A DNA stretch of 64,000 bases from Methanocellaceae archaeon UBA148 (GTDB lineage: Archaea; Halobacteriota; UBA148): positions 1 to 64,000 of the forward strand of contig DAHG01000060.1 in the NCBI GenBank assembly GCA_002495885.1, written 5' to 3'. Below, in pieces: positions 1 to 8,022 of the stretch. Position 1 is the first letter of the stretch. Every line of letters starts with the position of its first letter. The position numbers and the translations under genes were made by a program. The notes under the pieces are model-generated. The model had not been told where the DNA came from and did no database searches. It worked only from the letters and a program-made list of their open reading frames with translations.

Positions 1-29
1 CATTTTGGTAGCTTTTTTATATTATGAAG

Positions 30-145
30 AGCCCCGAGCGGGGATTGAACCCGCGATCTCCACCTATTTGTCAACGGTACCAAGTTCGCCCCTTAAAGTC
101 TAGGAGCTTTAATGGTGTGGCGCTTTACCGCTGAGCCACCGGGGC
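30..145 (-). tRNA. tRNA-Thr, probably GGU anticodon, with two putative introns
   Basis: On the minus strand the acceptor stem GCCCCGG pairs with TCGGGGC, the T arm is GCGGG-TTCAATC-CCCGC and the discriminator base is U, as in archaeal tRNA-Thr. The body is 116 nt, about 44 nt too long. No normal anticodon arm forms from contiguous sequence. If 116..85 (32 nt) and 77..66 (12 nt) are removed, the arm becomes CCACC-TTGGTAA-GGTGG, a perfect 5-bp stem with a GGU anticodon (84..78 as a 7-nt internal exon). The second intron would sit at the canonical 37/38 site, the first at 30/31 inside the stem. The tRNA body is clear; the intron boundaries are my inference and alternatives shifted by 1-3 nt exist. 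No CCA is encoded. Confidence 0.75.
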
Positions 146-259
146 ATACTCCCTCGATTCGATATGATATGCGTTACTATATAATATATTGTTATCTGTC
201 AAGTATCGAGCCATATACGAGAACTTCAAACGAAGCTAGCATTTTAAGGATTCCGAAAG

Positions 260-383
260 TGCGGGGGGAGGGATTCGAACCCCCGAACTCCTACGAGACA
301 GGATCTTAAGTCCTGCGCCTATGGTCCCCCTTTTGGTCAAGCTCAGCCAAAAAGGTCGTTTGGCCAGACTTGGCGACCCCCGC
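260..383 (-). tRNA. tRNA-Leu (UAA) with a 39-nt intron in the D arm
   Basis: Minus strand. Acceptor GCGGGGG/CCCCCGC, class II long variable arm (TGTCTCGTAGGAGTTC region), anticodon loop CTTAAGA giving UAA, discriminator A. The tRNA is 124 nt; the extra 39 nt (about 358..320) fall between CTGGCCAAA of the D loop and GGCGC, which should be adjacent in a tRNA-Leu. Without them the molecule is 85 nt and folds normally. The insert contains a CCTTTT/AAAAGG hairpin. Non-canonical introns at D-arm sites are known in some archaea and need a broad-specificity splicing endonuclease. This gene is separated by one base from the next tRNA-Leu and is probably cotranscribed with it. Confidence 0.85.
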
Positions 384-384
384 A

Positions 385-508
385 TGCGGGGGACGAGATT
401 CGAACTCGCGAACTCCTACGAGACAGGGTCCTAAACCCTGCGCCTTTGATCCAACAAAGAGAGAAAGTATTCCTCCCTGGTTGTTTGACCAGACTTGGCA
501 ACCCCCGC
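385..508 (-). tRNA. tRNA-Leu (UAG) with a 39-nt intron in the D arm
   Basis: Minus strand. Acceptor GCGGGGG/CCCCCGC, anticodon stem CAGGG/CCCTG with loop TTTAGGA (UAG), long variable arm, discriminator A. As in its neighbour, the D loop is interrupted: CTGGTCAAA is followed by 39 nt (about 483..445) and then GGCGC. The insert begins CAACC and ends GTTGGATCAAA, so CAAC/GTTG can close a stem and TCAAA is repeated at both edges. It is the upstream member of the tandem. An AT-rich TTTTAAAAAAGG stretch on the minus strand near 545-560 could be its box A. Exact splice positions are uncertain by a few bases. Confidence 0.85.
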
Positions 509-628
509 TTTTTGAAGGGAGAAACTGCATGTTTCCCCCTTGACCTTTTTTAAAAGGTTTTCATTAACATGGCGATACTTAAGATACCGCAGACAAATTA
601 AATTAACTACTCGGGCTAAAAACTCGGG

Positions 629-656
629 GGTCTTAAGTAGGTATACCCATAAGACC
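629..656 (+). promoter_or_regulatory. Nested hairpin upstream of the marker-12-like gene
   Basis: GGTCTTA (629-635) pairs with TAAGACC (650-656) and encloses the palindrome GGTATACC. It lies about 55 bases before the start codon at 710 and is followed by TTATTTT. It could be a leader hairpin, a protein-binding palindrome or a terminator for short upstream transcripts; nothing decides between these. Confidence 0.3.
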
Positions 657-709
657 TTATTTTAAACGCAGGCACAAGTTAGATGATATATTAAGTGAAG
701 GGGGATAAC

Positions 710-1675
710 ATGTTCGTTGGGATGGATCACGGTACCACTGCGATACGATTCGGAACAGATGATAGATGTGTTTTTGAGTTGTCGCGAGAGAGTGCCAAAA
801 CTATACCCGACCCCATACTACTGGAGAGCGTCCTGAGTGGTCTAAAGATTAAAGCAAAAGACATAGAGCTTTTTGCAATCAGTTACTCGATGGGTGACGG
901 CATCTCTGAAATTACCGACATGGAACGAGTGGTTAACAGAGGCGTTGTTAAGAGGGGTGGCGCCGGAATCCACATTGGAGGCGGAACACACGTCTTCGAT
1001 GTCATCAAGAGGTCGGGCATACCTGCAATCGTGATACCCGGCATACATGCCAAGAGCGATATCGATAGGAGGATGAAGATGTTCTCGCACGGAGCAAGCC
1101 CAGAAAAGGTGGGCATTGCATATCATGCCCATTTACAGGGTTATAATACTTTCATCGTATCAGACATCAGCTCAAACACCGTTACTGTGGGGGTAGTGGA
1201 TGGGAGGATCATCGGTGCCTTAGACGCATGTATTTTTGCGCCCGGAATGCTCCAGGGTCCGCTTGATCTGGATGCAATCCGGGATATCGATGCAGGCAAG
1301 ATAAGCGCAAACCTGGCTTTCTCCCAAAGCGGCGTATTAAAACACACAAACTTTAGTAGTGCGGAGGAATTACTGAACGCAGAGAATGAAAGCTCCAGAC
1401 TGGCACTAGATAGGATATCACTCTTCGCAGCGATGGAAATAGCTGGCATGCGGATCCTTGTTAACGAACATTCATCTTGTGAGGCAGTATTTTTGAGTGG
1501 TGGAATGGACAATGTGAAAAAGACGGTTGAAGAACTTCTTGATACTAAAATAATTAGTTTAGACAAGTGGACCGCTTCAATTGGGTGTTCCGAAATAGCC
1601 AGAGACGTTTACAGAGGCAAAAAAGAGGTCTTGGGAATCAAAGTTGACCGGACCCCCACAAATAAATTTAAATAA
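710..1675 (+). CDS. Methanogenesis marker 12-like ASKHA-fold protein
   Basis: A 321-aa protein beginning MFVGMDHGTTAIRFG, an acetate/butyrate-kinase-like (ASKHA) phosphate-binding start, with a second glycine-rich segment (GGAGIHIGGGTHVFD) and a C-terminal LSGGMDN segment. I recognise it as resembling the methanogenesis marker 12 family, conserved in methanogens and relatives but with no established biochemical role. The reading frame is open from a GTG at 695, but the ATG at 710 is preceded by AAGGGGGATAAC, a good ribosome-binding site, and fits the family start. It is 42 bases upstream of porC and may share transcription with it. Family assignment rests on remembered motifs, so confidence is moderate. 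Confidence 0.65.
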   Translation: MFVGMDHGTTAIRFGTDDRCVFELSRESAKTIPDPILLESVLSGLKIKAKDIELFAISYSMGDGISEITDMERVVNRGVVKRGGAGIHIGGGTHVFDVIKRSGIPAIVIPGIHAKSDIDRRMKMFSHGASPEKVGIAYHAHLQGYNTFIVSDISSNTVTVGVVDGRIIGALDACIFAPGMLQGPLDLDAIRDIDAGKISANLAFSQSGVLKHTNFSSAEELLNAENESSRLALDRISLFAAMEIAGMRILVNEHSSCEAVFLSGGMDNVKKTVEELLDTKIISLDKWTASIGCSEIARDVYRGKKEVLGIKVDRTPTNKFK

Positions 1676-1717
1676 ATTCATGCCAGAATTGATTATCAGC
1701 AGCGTCATGGAGAGGTC

Positions 1718-2266
1718 ATGAAAGAAATACGAATACACGGGAGGGGCGGACAAGGGGTCGTTACGAGCGCTGAACTGCTCGCCTTAGCAGTTTTTAATGA
1801 TGGAAAATTCAGCCAGGCATTCCCATTTTTTGGCTTTGAACGAAGGGGTGCACCTGTCGTGTCTTTTGTGAGAATAAACGACTCACCCATACGATTGAGA
1901 AGCCATATCTACAATCCAGACTATGTGATCGTCCAAGATCCTACGCTGCTCGATATAGAGGATGTTACAGCGGGTTTGAAGCCAAGCGGCATGGTGATCG
2001 CCAACACCGAAAAAGAGCCGGAAAAACTGGGACTGAAACCCGAAATCAGGGTAAGGACGATTAATGCAACTAAGATCGCAATGGAGACCTTAGGACACCC
2101 AATCATGAACACTGCGTTAATTGGCGCTTTTGCAGGAGCCACCGGAGAGGTCTCTGTGGAATCAATTAAATGTGCTGTTACAAGTCGTTTTTCAGGTAAA
2201 TTAGGAGTGAAGAATGCAGAAGCAGTGCAAAAAGCCTATGATAGGATGAGAGGACAGATAAAATGA
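1718..2266 (+). CDS. porC: Pyruvate:ferredoxin oxidoreductase, gamma subunit
   Basis: 182 aa. It starts KEIRIHGRGGQGVVTSAELL, the hallmark of the 2-oxoacid:ferredoxin oxidoreductase gamma chain, and continues with FGFERRGAPV. Subunit order gamma-delta-alpha-beta is that of the archaeal pyruvate enzyme (PorCDAB) rather than KorDABC, so pyruvate is the likely substrate: pyruvate + CoA + oxidised ferredoxin to acetyl-CoA + CO2 + reduced ferredoxin, or the reverse in carbon assimilation. A GAGAGG site precedes the ATG. The stop codon overlaps the ATG of porD (ATGA), showing translational coupling. Substrate assignment is from gene order only. Confidence 0.9.
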   Translation: MKEIRIHGRGGQGVVTSAELLALAVFNDGKFSQAFPFFGFERRGAPVVSFVRINDSPIRLRSHIYNPDYVIVQDPTLLDIEDVTAGLKPSGMVIANTEKEPEKLGLKPEIRVRTINATKIAMETLGHPIMNTALIGAFAGATGEVSVESIKCAVTSRFSGKLGVKNAEAVQKAYDRMRGQIK

Positions 2267-2520
2267 AACTGAGTATCGGTGCCATGGCAGAGCCTGGAAG
2301 CACACGGACTAACAAAACTGGTTCATGGCGGACGTTTAAGCCCATCATCAACGTAGAAGCATGCATCGGTTGTGGAACATGCAGTATGTTCTGCCCGGAA
2401 GGCACGATATGCAAAGTAGCTGACAAGTATGCCATAGACTACGACTATTGCAAGGGATGCGGAATCTGTGCGCATGAATGTCCTGTAAAGGCCATAGAAA
2501 TGGTCCTGGAGGGGGAATAA
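2263..2520 (+). CDS. porD: Pyruvate:ferredoxin oxidoreductase, delta (2[4Fe-4S]) subunit
   Basis: 85 aa. Two ferredoxin cluster motifs are visible: CIGCGTCSMFCPEG at about residues 35-48 and CKGCGICAHECPVKA at about 63-77, each CxxCxxCxxxCP. The N-terminal 30 residues (AEPGSTRTNKTGSWRTFKP) match the tail typical of PorD. It carries electrons from the TPP site in PorB to external ferredoxin. It overlaps porC by four bases, and its last codons (GGAGGGGG) form the ribosome-binding site for porA. Confidence 0.92.
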   Translation: MKLSIGAMAEPGSTRTNKTGSWRTFKPIINVEACIGCGTCSMFCPEGTICKVADKYAIDYDYCKGCGICAHECPVKAIEMVLEGE

Positions 2521-2525
2521 TCTTC

Positions 2526-3701
2526 ATGGAGATTATGGAAGGTTCGCTGGCTGTGGCAGAAGCGGTCAAAGCCTGCAGACCAAACGTCATAGCAGCATAT
2601 CCGATCACACCCCAAACACACATAGTCGAAGAGATAGCGCGGATGGTGGCAGACGGGGAACTCGCTAGCGAGTATGTTAGGGTGGAATCAGAGCATTCTG
2701 CAATGTCGGTTTGTATCGGAGCTAGCGCAACAGGCGCAAGGACTTACACCGCCACTACATCCCAGGGGATGGCGCTGATGCACGAGGTGTTGTTTAACGC
2801 AGCCGGGCTGAGACTGCCGATAGTAATGACCGCTGCCAATAGATCTTTGTCTGCACCGATCAACATCTGGAACGATCAGCAAGACGCGGTCTCTGAACGG
2901 GATAGCGGATGGATCCAACTTTATGCAGAGGATACCCAAGAAGCAAGCGATATGACCATACAAGCGTACAAGATCGCTGAAGACCGTGACATTCTCCTGC
3001 CGGTAATGGTCGGGATGGATGGCTTCATTCTGACGCATGTGCATGAACCCGTTGAGCTATGCCCTCAAGAAAAAGTTGACGATTTCCTGCCTTCGTATGA
3101 TCCTGATCATTATCTAACACCAAAGAATCCCTTATCATTTGGTACAATAGTGTATCCGAGCACATACACGGAATTTCGCTACATGATTCATGAAGCCATG
3201 AAGAGGGCCGAGAGAAAAATCATAGATGTAGCAAGCGACTTTCGGGATAAATTCGGGCGCCACTATGGTGGGTTGATCGATACCTATGAAGCAGAGGATG
3301 CGGAGGTGCTAATAATGGCAATGGGCTCCGTCATAGGAACTGCAAAGGATGCAATCGATGAGTTGCGTGCAGACGGAAAAGGAGAAAAGGTGGGACTCGT
3401 AAAAGTTCGATGCTACCGACCGTTTCCAGCAGAGGCGATAGCAGAAGCGGTCAAGAGTGCGAAGGCAATCGCAGTACTAGACAAAAACATCTCGTTAGGA
3501 TATGAAGGCGCCCTGCATACGGATGTCAAATCCGCCCTCTACAAGGAGAACGGTCCTCTTGCACTGGGATTCATCCTCGGATTGGGCGGAAGGGACATCA
3601 CGAAGAACACGATCAAGAACATCGCCGAGAAAGCACAAAAAGCGATCAAATCCGGGAGAGTTGAAAAGGACAGCGAGTTTGTTGATCTGGGGGCGCTATA
3701 G
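2526..3701 (+). CDS. porA: Pyruvate:ferredoxin oxidoreductase, alpha subunit
   Basis: 391 aa from the ATG at 2526, placed about 10 bases after the GGAGGGGG that ends porD; the frame extends upstream inside porD but that start has no support. Shows the pyrimidine-binding domain signature AAYPITPQT...E near the start and the conserved VESEHSAMSVCIGASATGAR segment, then the domain II/III part with DKNISLGYEGALHT. Forms the heterotetramer with PorB, C and D in the cytoplasm. Confidence 0.93.
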   Translation: MEIMEGSLAVAEAVKACRPNVIAAYPITPQTHIVEEIARMVADGELASEYVRVESEHSAMSVCIGASATGARTYTATTSQGMALMHEVLFNAAGLRLPIVMTAANRSLSAPINIWNDQQDAVSERDSGWIQLYAEDTQEASDMTIQAYKIAEDRDILLPVMVGMDGFILTHVHEPVELCPQEKVDDFLPSYDPDHYLTPKNPLSFGTIVYPSTYTEFRYMIHEAMKRAERKIIDVASDFRDKFGRHYGGLIDTYEAEDAEVLIMAMGSVIGTAKDAIDELRADGKGEKVGLVKVRCYRPFPAEAIAEAVKSAKAIAVLDKNISLGYEGALHTDVKSALYKENGPLALGFILGLGGRDITKNTIKNIAEKAQKAIKSGRVEKDSEFVDLGAL

Positions 3702-4580
3702 ATGCAAGAGGAATTATTTGCACCCGGTCACAGAGGATGTGCAGGATGTGGGGCTGCAATAGCTGCACGATTGATTCTTAAAGGTTCAGGAAAGGACGTC
3801 ATAATCGTCTCACCAACAGGCTGTTTAGAGGTCGTTTCATCACCTTATCCGGAGTCGGCATGGAAAGTTCCATGGATTCACTCGCTATTTGAAAATGCGG
3901 CAGCTGTCGCATCTGGAGTTGAAGTGGCCTTAAAATCCCTTGGCAGGAAGGATGAAGCCAAGGTGATTGCGATAGGTGGGGACGGTGCCACCATCGATAT
4001 CGGAATAGGGGCACTCTCCGGAATGCTCGAAAGAGGGCATGATGTTACATACATATGTTATGACAACGAAGCATACATGAACACGGGCATACAGCGCAGT
4101 AGTTCGACACCCTATGGCGCATCCACCACGACAAGTCCTGCGGGAAAGGTCTCTTTCGGTGAAAACAGACCAAAGAAGAATTTACCCGCAATAGCTGCCG
4201 CCCATGGGATACCCTACGTTGCCACCGCCTCGATCGCCTATCCAAAAGATGTGATAAAAAAGGTAAAAAAAGCAATTTCCATAGAAGGCCCCAAGTACTT
4301 GCAGATACATGCGCCTTGTTGTACCGGATGGGGATTTGACGGAAGCAAGACGATAGAGATCGGCAGACTTGCGGTAGAGACAGGACTGTTCCCCATATAT
4401 GAAAGTACGGAAGGCAAAGTCACCTCAGTCAAGAAGGTCAAGCGAAAACCCGTCGAGGAATACCTGAAGGCACAGCGCCGATTCAAGCATTTGTTCGAAA
4501 GCGAGGGCGGAGAGGGAGAGCTGAAGAAGATTCAGGATATTGCGGACGCGAATGCGAAGCAATTTGGGTTGGATCTATGA
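3702..4580 (+). CDS. porB: Pyruvate:ferredoxin oxidoreductase, beta (TPP-binding) subunit
   Basis: 292 aa. Contains the thiamine diphosphate motif GDGATIDIGIGAL...DNEAYMNTG (about residues 92-130) and cluster-binding cysteines in GHRGCAGCGAA near the N-terminus and APCCTGWGF around residue 200. The ATG directly follows the porA stop codon with no spacing, and the gene ends in an ATGA overlap with purO, so the whole por block and purO are translated as one unit. Catalyses decarboxylation and acetyl transfer to CoA. Confidence 0.93.
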   Translation: MQEELFAPGHRGCAGCGAAIAARLILKGSGKDVIIVSPTGCLEVVSSPYPESAWKVPWIHSLFENAAAVASGVEVALKSLGRKDEAKVIAIGGDGATIDIGIGALSGMLERGHDVTYICYDNEAYMNTGIQRSSSTPYGASTTTSPAGKVSFGENRPKKNLPAIAAAHGIPYVATASIAYPKDVIKKVKKAISIEGPKYLQIHAPCCTGWGFDGSKTIEIGRLAVETGLFPIYESTEGKVTSVKKVKRKPVEEYLKAQRRFKHLFESEGGEGELKKIQDIADANAKQFGLDL

Positions 4581-5182
4581 TGTATGTCGGAAGAGTGGTC
4601 ATAATAGGGCGCTCTGAGGGCATGCCCTTTGTAGGGTATCGGTTATCATCCCGCTCCTTTTCGAATAGGATGGCTTTGACAGAGTTGGATTCCGTGCGTA
4701 TCGTTCCAAAGGACGCAAAGGACCTGTCCAAGAGTCCGTACATCTCATATAATTGCATCAAAGTGATCGGAGATCGTGCGGTTGCCACAAACGGATCACA
4801 CACAGAGCCCATAGCAGAAAAAATAGAATCGGGATACCCCCCAAGAGATGCCATAGCACTCACTCTTTTAGCGATGGACTATGAAAGGGACCAATATAAA
4901 ACGCCAAGAATTGCAGGCGTTATTGACAAAAATGGAAGAGGTTGCCTGGGCATAGTACAATCAGACGGCATAAATGTCAAGGAATTCAAGCTTGAAGATG
5001 AGGCGTTCTTCATCGCAACCTATGAGAAGACAGGCTTCGAGCAGTTACATACAAAGGTGAAGGGATCGACTGCGGCTGAGATCGCCAAGGCCATGTACGA
5101 ACTGGAGTTCGAGAATCCAGTGTGTGCGGCCGCTACACTGTGGGATGGAGAGTTTAAAACTGGTGTATATAATATAATGTAA
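4577..5182 (+). CDS. purO: IMP cyclohydrolase, archaeal PurO type
   Basis: 201 aa, the usual length for PurO. YVGRVVIIGRSEGMPFVGYRLSSRSF at the start and the NGSHTEPI segment near residue 75 match the archaeal family, which closes FAICAR to IMP in the last step of purine synthesis and is unrelated to bacterial PurH. ATG codons at 4577 and 4580 are both possible; the first overlaps the porB stop. Cotranscription with por genes is an association without obvious metabolic logic beyond housekeeping. Confidence 0.9.
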   Translation: MMYVGRVVIIGRSEGMPFVGYRLSSRSFSNRMALTELDSVRIVPKDAKDLSKSPYISYNCIKVIGDRAVATNGSHTEPIAEKIESGYPPRDAIALTLLAMDYERDQYKTPRIAGVIDKNGRGCLGIVQSDGINVKEFKLEDEAFFIATYEKTGFEQLHTKVKGSTAAEIAKAMYELEFENPVCAAATLWDGEFKTGVYNIM

Positions 5183-5221
5183 CGTAATGGGCAATAAACA
5201 AACAGCTGAAGAAAGGTAAAG

Positions 5222-6034
5222 ATGAGATTCAACGAAAAGTTGACCGACGCATCGAAAAAGAATGAAAGCCTGCTCTGCATAGGACTTGACCCTGACTTAG
5301 AGAAAATTCCTTCCTTTTTGCGGAATGCCGATGACCCAATCTTTGAGTTCAATAAGCGCATCATCGACTCAACCAAGGATTTGGTGATCGCCTATAAACC
5401 GAATCTTGCATTTTACGAGGCGCTGGGCCTGCATGGCTTGAAATCTCTGGCCAAAACCATAAGGTACGTTCCCAGTGATATACCCATCATCGCTGATGCC
5501 AAGAGAGGGGACGTTGAACATTCGGCAAAGGCCTACGCCAAGGCTATTTTCGATGTGTTGAACTTTGATGCGGTCACGGTGAATCCTTACATGGGCGGTG
5601 ATTCTGTCAAGCCCTTCCTGGATTATGCGGAAAAGGGCGTGTTCATCCTGTGCAGAACGTCCAATCAGGGTTCAAAAAATTTCCAAGACCTTTGCTGTAG
5701 CTCAGAAAAGCGCCTATATGAAATCGTGGCTGAACATGTGGTGGGCTGGAATGTAAACAAAAACTGCGGGTTGGTGGTCGGAGCCACCTACCCGGAGGAG
5801 CTGAAAAAGATCAGGGATATGGTGGGAGAAGACATGCCCATACTGATACCGGGGGTGGGCGCACAGGCAGGTGACCTGGAAAAGGCCATAAAGTTCGGCA
5901 CCAACTCATCGGGAGACATGGCAATCATAAGCGCATCCCGGGTCATACTCTATGCCGGCAATGAAAAGGATTTTGACAAAAAGGCAAGGATGGTTGCCAA
6001 TTACATAAGAGAGGATATCAACCAGTTTAGATGA
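5222..6034 (+). CDS. pyrF: Orotidine 5'-phosphate decarboxylase, long (type 2) form
   Basis: 270 aa TIM barrel that decarboxylates OMP to UMP. The active-site motif DAKRGD (about residues 93-98) and the substrate loop segments AYKPNLAFYEA, TVNPYMGGDS and IPGVGAQAGD are present. At 270 aa it is the longer type 2 form common in bacteria and in UMP synthase, rather than the roughly 210-aa form usual in methanogens. AAAGGTAAAG lies just before the ATG. Seven T residues directly after the stop (6035-6041) may be a transcription terminator. Confidence 0.92.
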   Translation: MRFNEKLTDASKKNESLLCIGLDPDLEKIPSFLRNADDPIFEFNKRIIDSTKDLVIAYKPNLAFYEALGLHGLKSLAKTIRYVPSDIPIIADAKRGDVEHSAKAYAKAIFDVLNFDAVTVNPYMGGDSVKPFLDYAEKGVFILCRTSNQGSKNFQDLCCSSEKRLYEIVAEHVVGWNVNKNCGLVVGATYPEELKKIRDMVGEDMPILIPGVGAQAGDLEKAIKFGTNSSGDMAIISASRVILYAGNEKDFDKKARMVANYIREDINQFR

Positions 6035-6081
6035 TTTTTTTGTTTATATAATGAGCGGAGAAAAGTAGAAAGATAGAAAAA

Positions 6082-6091
6082 CTTATAAATG
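6082..6091 (+). promoter_or_regulatory. TATA box for the small winged-helix gene
   Basis: CTTATAAATG preceded by an A-rich stretch is a good archaeal box A. Transcription would begin near 6110 and leave an AT-rich leader of about 85 bases before the GTG at 6198, with GGAGGAGGT as ribosome-binding site. Confidence 0.45.
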
Positions 6092-6197
6092 GTAATAGTT
6101 TTACAATCTATTAAGATTGTTAATAATATTAATAATTTTCATTTTGACAAAACAAAAGGGGGAAAATAAAGGTGAAAAATGGAGGAGGTAAAAAAAG

Positions 6198-6425
6198 GTG
6201 GATGGCAAAAAGGTGGAAAAAAGCCTCGATGAGGCTATTAAGGAAGCTCTAGAGGAGGCACCAAAGATAGAGGGATACACAATTAAGCAGATAGCTGAGT
6301 TAACTGGGACACCTTGGCCTACAACGCGCTGGCATTTAGAGCTATTGGAGGCAAGAGGAGCAGTTGAACACTTTGAGATAGGCAGAGCAAAAGTGTATTC
6401 GTTGAAGAGATCGTCTAAGAGATAA
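6198..6425 (+). CDS. Small winged helix-turn-helix DNA-binding protein
   Basis: 75 aa. The segment YTIKQIAELTGTPWPTTRWHLELLEARGAVEHFEIGRAKVYSL is a complete winged HTH of ArsR/MarR-like type: recognition helix TTRWHLELLEARG followed by a beta wing. The N-terminal helix is acidic. No ligand-binding domain or metal site is visible, so it is probably a one-domain regulator. The GTG start is supported by a strong GGAGGAGGT eight bases upstream. It stands alone, with its own promoter, beside the accessory pair on the opposite strand; convergent orientation gives no proof of a link. Confidence 0.7.
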   Translation: MDGKKVEKSLDEAIKEALEEAPKIEGYTIKQIAELTGTPWPTTRWHLELLEARGAVEHFEIGRAKVYSLKRSSKR

Positions 6426-6432
6426 CATTAAA

Positions 6433-6461
6433 TTCTGCCTTTTTCCCTTTTTATTTTCATT
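6433..6461 (+). terminator. U-rich termination region
   Basis: Just after the winged-helix stop codon the plus strand reads CTGCCTTTTTCCCTTTTTATTTTC, several T runs of the kind that end transcripts in archaea without a hairpin. The following gene is on the other strand and converges here. Confidence 0.35.
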
Positions 6462-6477
6462 CCATATTTTGTATTTG

Positions 6478-8022
6478 TTAATACCATTTGTATTTTAGTC
6501 CCTTTTTACTTTTGTACTCATTAAATGCCAAGCTATGGATAGTTGCAGCATAACTGGGGCGCTCTTCGCCCGTGCTCTCTCTATACGCTTCGTAATAAGC
6601 ATTTAGAATGTGGCGTGGATCTTTGTTTATTTGAGGGATACCCTCACAAAGTGAGTTGACGATTTCCTCCTTTTCTTTTTCATCAGTTTCAAATTCATCT
6701 TTTATATAGTGTTTAGACCACTCAGGATCAAAATGAAATAGAGAGTCACTCCACGCTTCGCTTATACCTTTTAAACACCTAACACATTTATCTCTTTTAA
6801 TTATTCCTGAAAAACCTCCCAAAATCTCTATGTCTGAACCTGAAATTACCTCTTTTAGTTCAGCATAGTATGTTTTTAGATGTTCCTTACTTCTTTCGAA
6901 TAGGTCTTCTAATCTTTTGGAGATACCATATGTTTCTGAACGATTAAAGTTCTTCAAATAACAACAAACTCCATTAATGCGTAAAATTATCTCAGGTGAA
7001 GGAGGATAATTTACCCTTATCGTAATTTGCCTTTTATCTTCATCAGTCACAACTTCTGGCGAATCCAACAAGAAAAAACATTCATCAAGAATTGAATGTA
7101 TCACATTTATCCCGCCGATTTTAATACCAAAAATGTCAGAGAAAAATTCGTTAAATGGATGACGTTCGAGGCTATACCAAATTAGTTTGTTAGGATTATA
7201 CATACATTCTTTACATTCCTCAAATGATTTTTGCCAACTGCCAATGGAATTTTTAATAGCAACACTGCGTATATAATTTAAATAAGACTTTTTTGGTTCT
7301 TCTGGATTATCATTACTATCCCAGGCAGCATGTCCAAACTCATGCGCCAACCCTAAATACGAGCCAACAAAATATTTTTGCTCTTCTGAAAGAGAGACAT
7401 GAAAAAGCTTTAACGATGATGAAGGCCTCATAAATCCGCCGTAAAAAAACTCATCTGTAATTATTGGAGCAAATGTCGTAAATCCGTCCCAATTTGCATA
7501 TCTGGTGTAAATACAATCTTGATACCTTTTTGAAACCTTATCAGCGGCTAAATAAAACAATTCATTTCCAACAGTCCTTTCAGGACTATGGGGCACTCCT
7601 GATGCAACATGGGCTAATTCTGATGAAACTGTTCTTTGAAAAAAGGCTAATTTCAATAACCCAACATAAGAGCATAAAATGAAGAAGTTATCTCTTATTT
7701 TACTGTATTCCTCCAAACTAACTTCCCTTAGATATTGGAAAGATTCTGTGTAATTTTCTAGTTTATCTCTTTCAAAACCAAATTTTTGTTTGAAAGTTCT
7801 ATCTAGTTTTTGAACATGGGCATCTAAACTGGTGAACGTTGTTGTTTTTAGGTAATAAGGAAGTGTTGACAAAGAAGTTGGATCATGAATGTAAAGCCAC
7901 CTATCCCTCAGCATTTTATATTCATCAGCAACACCACAATATTTTATCCATAAAGTCCGCGCAACTTCCCATATAATCTTGACATTTTCATCATATAAGT
8001 CTTTTTTAGATTGATTCTCCAT
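6478..8022 (-). CDS. Predicted zinc metallopeptidase of unknown family (HEFGH...NEFFSD)
   Basis: 514 aa, not recognised as a described family. HEFGH at residues 227-231 is a HEXXH zinc site. About 60 residues later ERHPFNEFFSDIFG (NEFFSD at 291-296) looks like the NExxxD third-ligand motif of gluzincins, so a catalytic zinc is likely. No signal peptide or membrane segment is visible, so it acts in the cytoplasm. CECK-type and CVRCLKG cysteines in the C-terminal half could bind a second metal. The ATG follows the stop codon of the upstream gene with no spacing (TAAATG). Base composition is more AT-rich than the housekeeping neighbours, suggesting an acquired accessory gene. Protease activity and substrate are inference. 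Confidence 0.6.
   Translation of the reverse strand: MENQSKKDLYDENVKIIWEVARTLWIKYCGVADEYKMLRDRWLYIHDPTSLSTLPYYLKTTTFTSLDAHVQKLDRTFKQKFGFERDKLENYTESFQYLREVSLEEYSKIRDNFFILCSYVGLLKLAFFQRTVSSELAHVASGVPHSPERTVGNELFYLAADKVSKRYQDCIYTRYANWDGFTTFAPIITDEFFYGGFMRPSSSLKLFHVSLSEEQKYFVGSYLGLAHEFGHAAWDSNDNPEEPKKSYLNYIRSVAIKNSIGSWQKSFEECKECMYNPNKLIWYSLERHPFNEFFSDIFGIKIGGINVIHSILDECFFLLDSPEVVTDEDKRQITIRVNYPPSPEIILRINGVCCYLKNFNRSETYGISKRLEDLFERSKEHLKTYYAELKEVISGSDIEILGGFSGIIKRDKCVRCLKGISEAWSDSLFHFDPEWSKHYIKDEFETDEKEKEEIVNSLCEGIPQINKDPRHILNAYYEAYRESTGEERPSYAATIHSLAFNEYKSKKGLKYKWY

Noticed and set aside
385..508. Reading the two tRNA-Leu inserts as degraded tRNA pseudogenes
   Set aside because: All stems, anticodon and discriminator are intact in both, and both inserts are exactly 39 nt at the same position, which fits introns better than decay.
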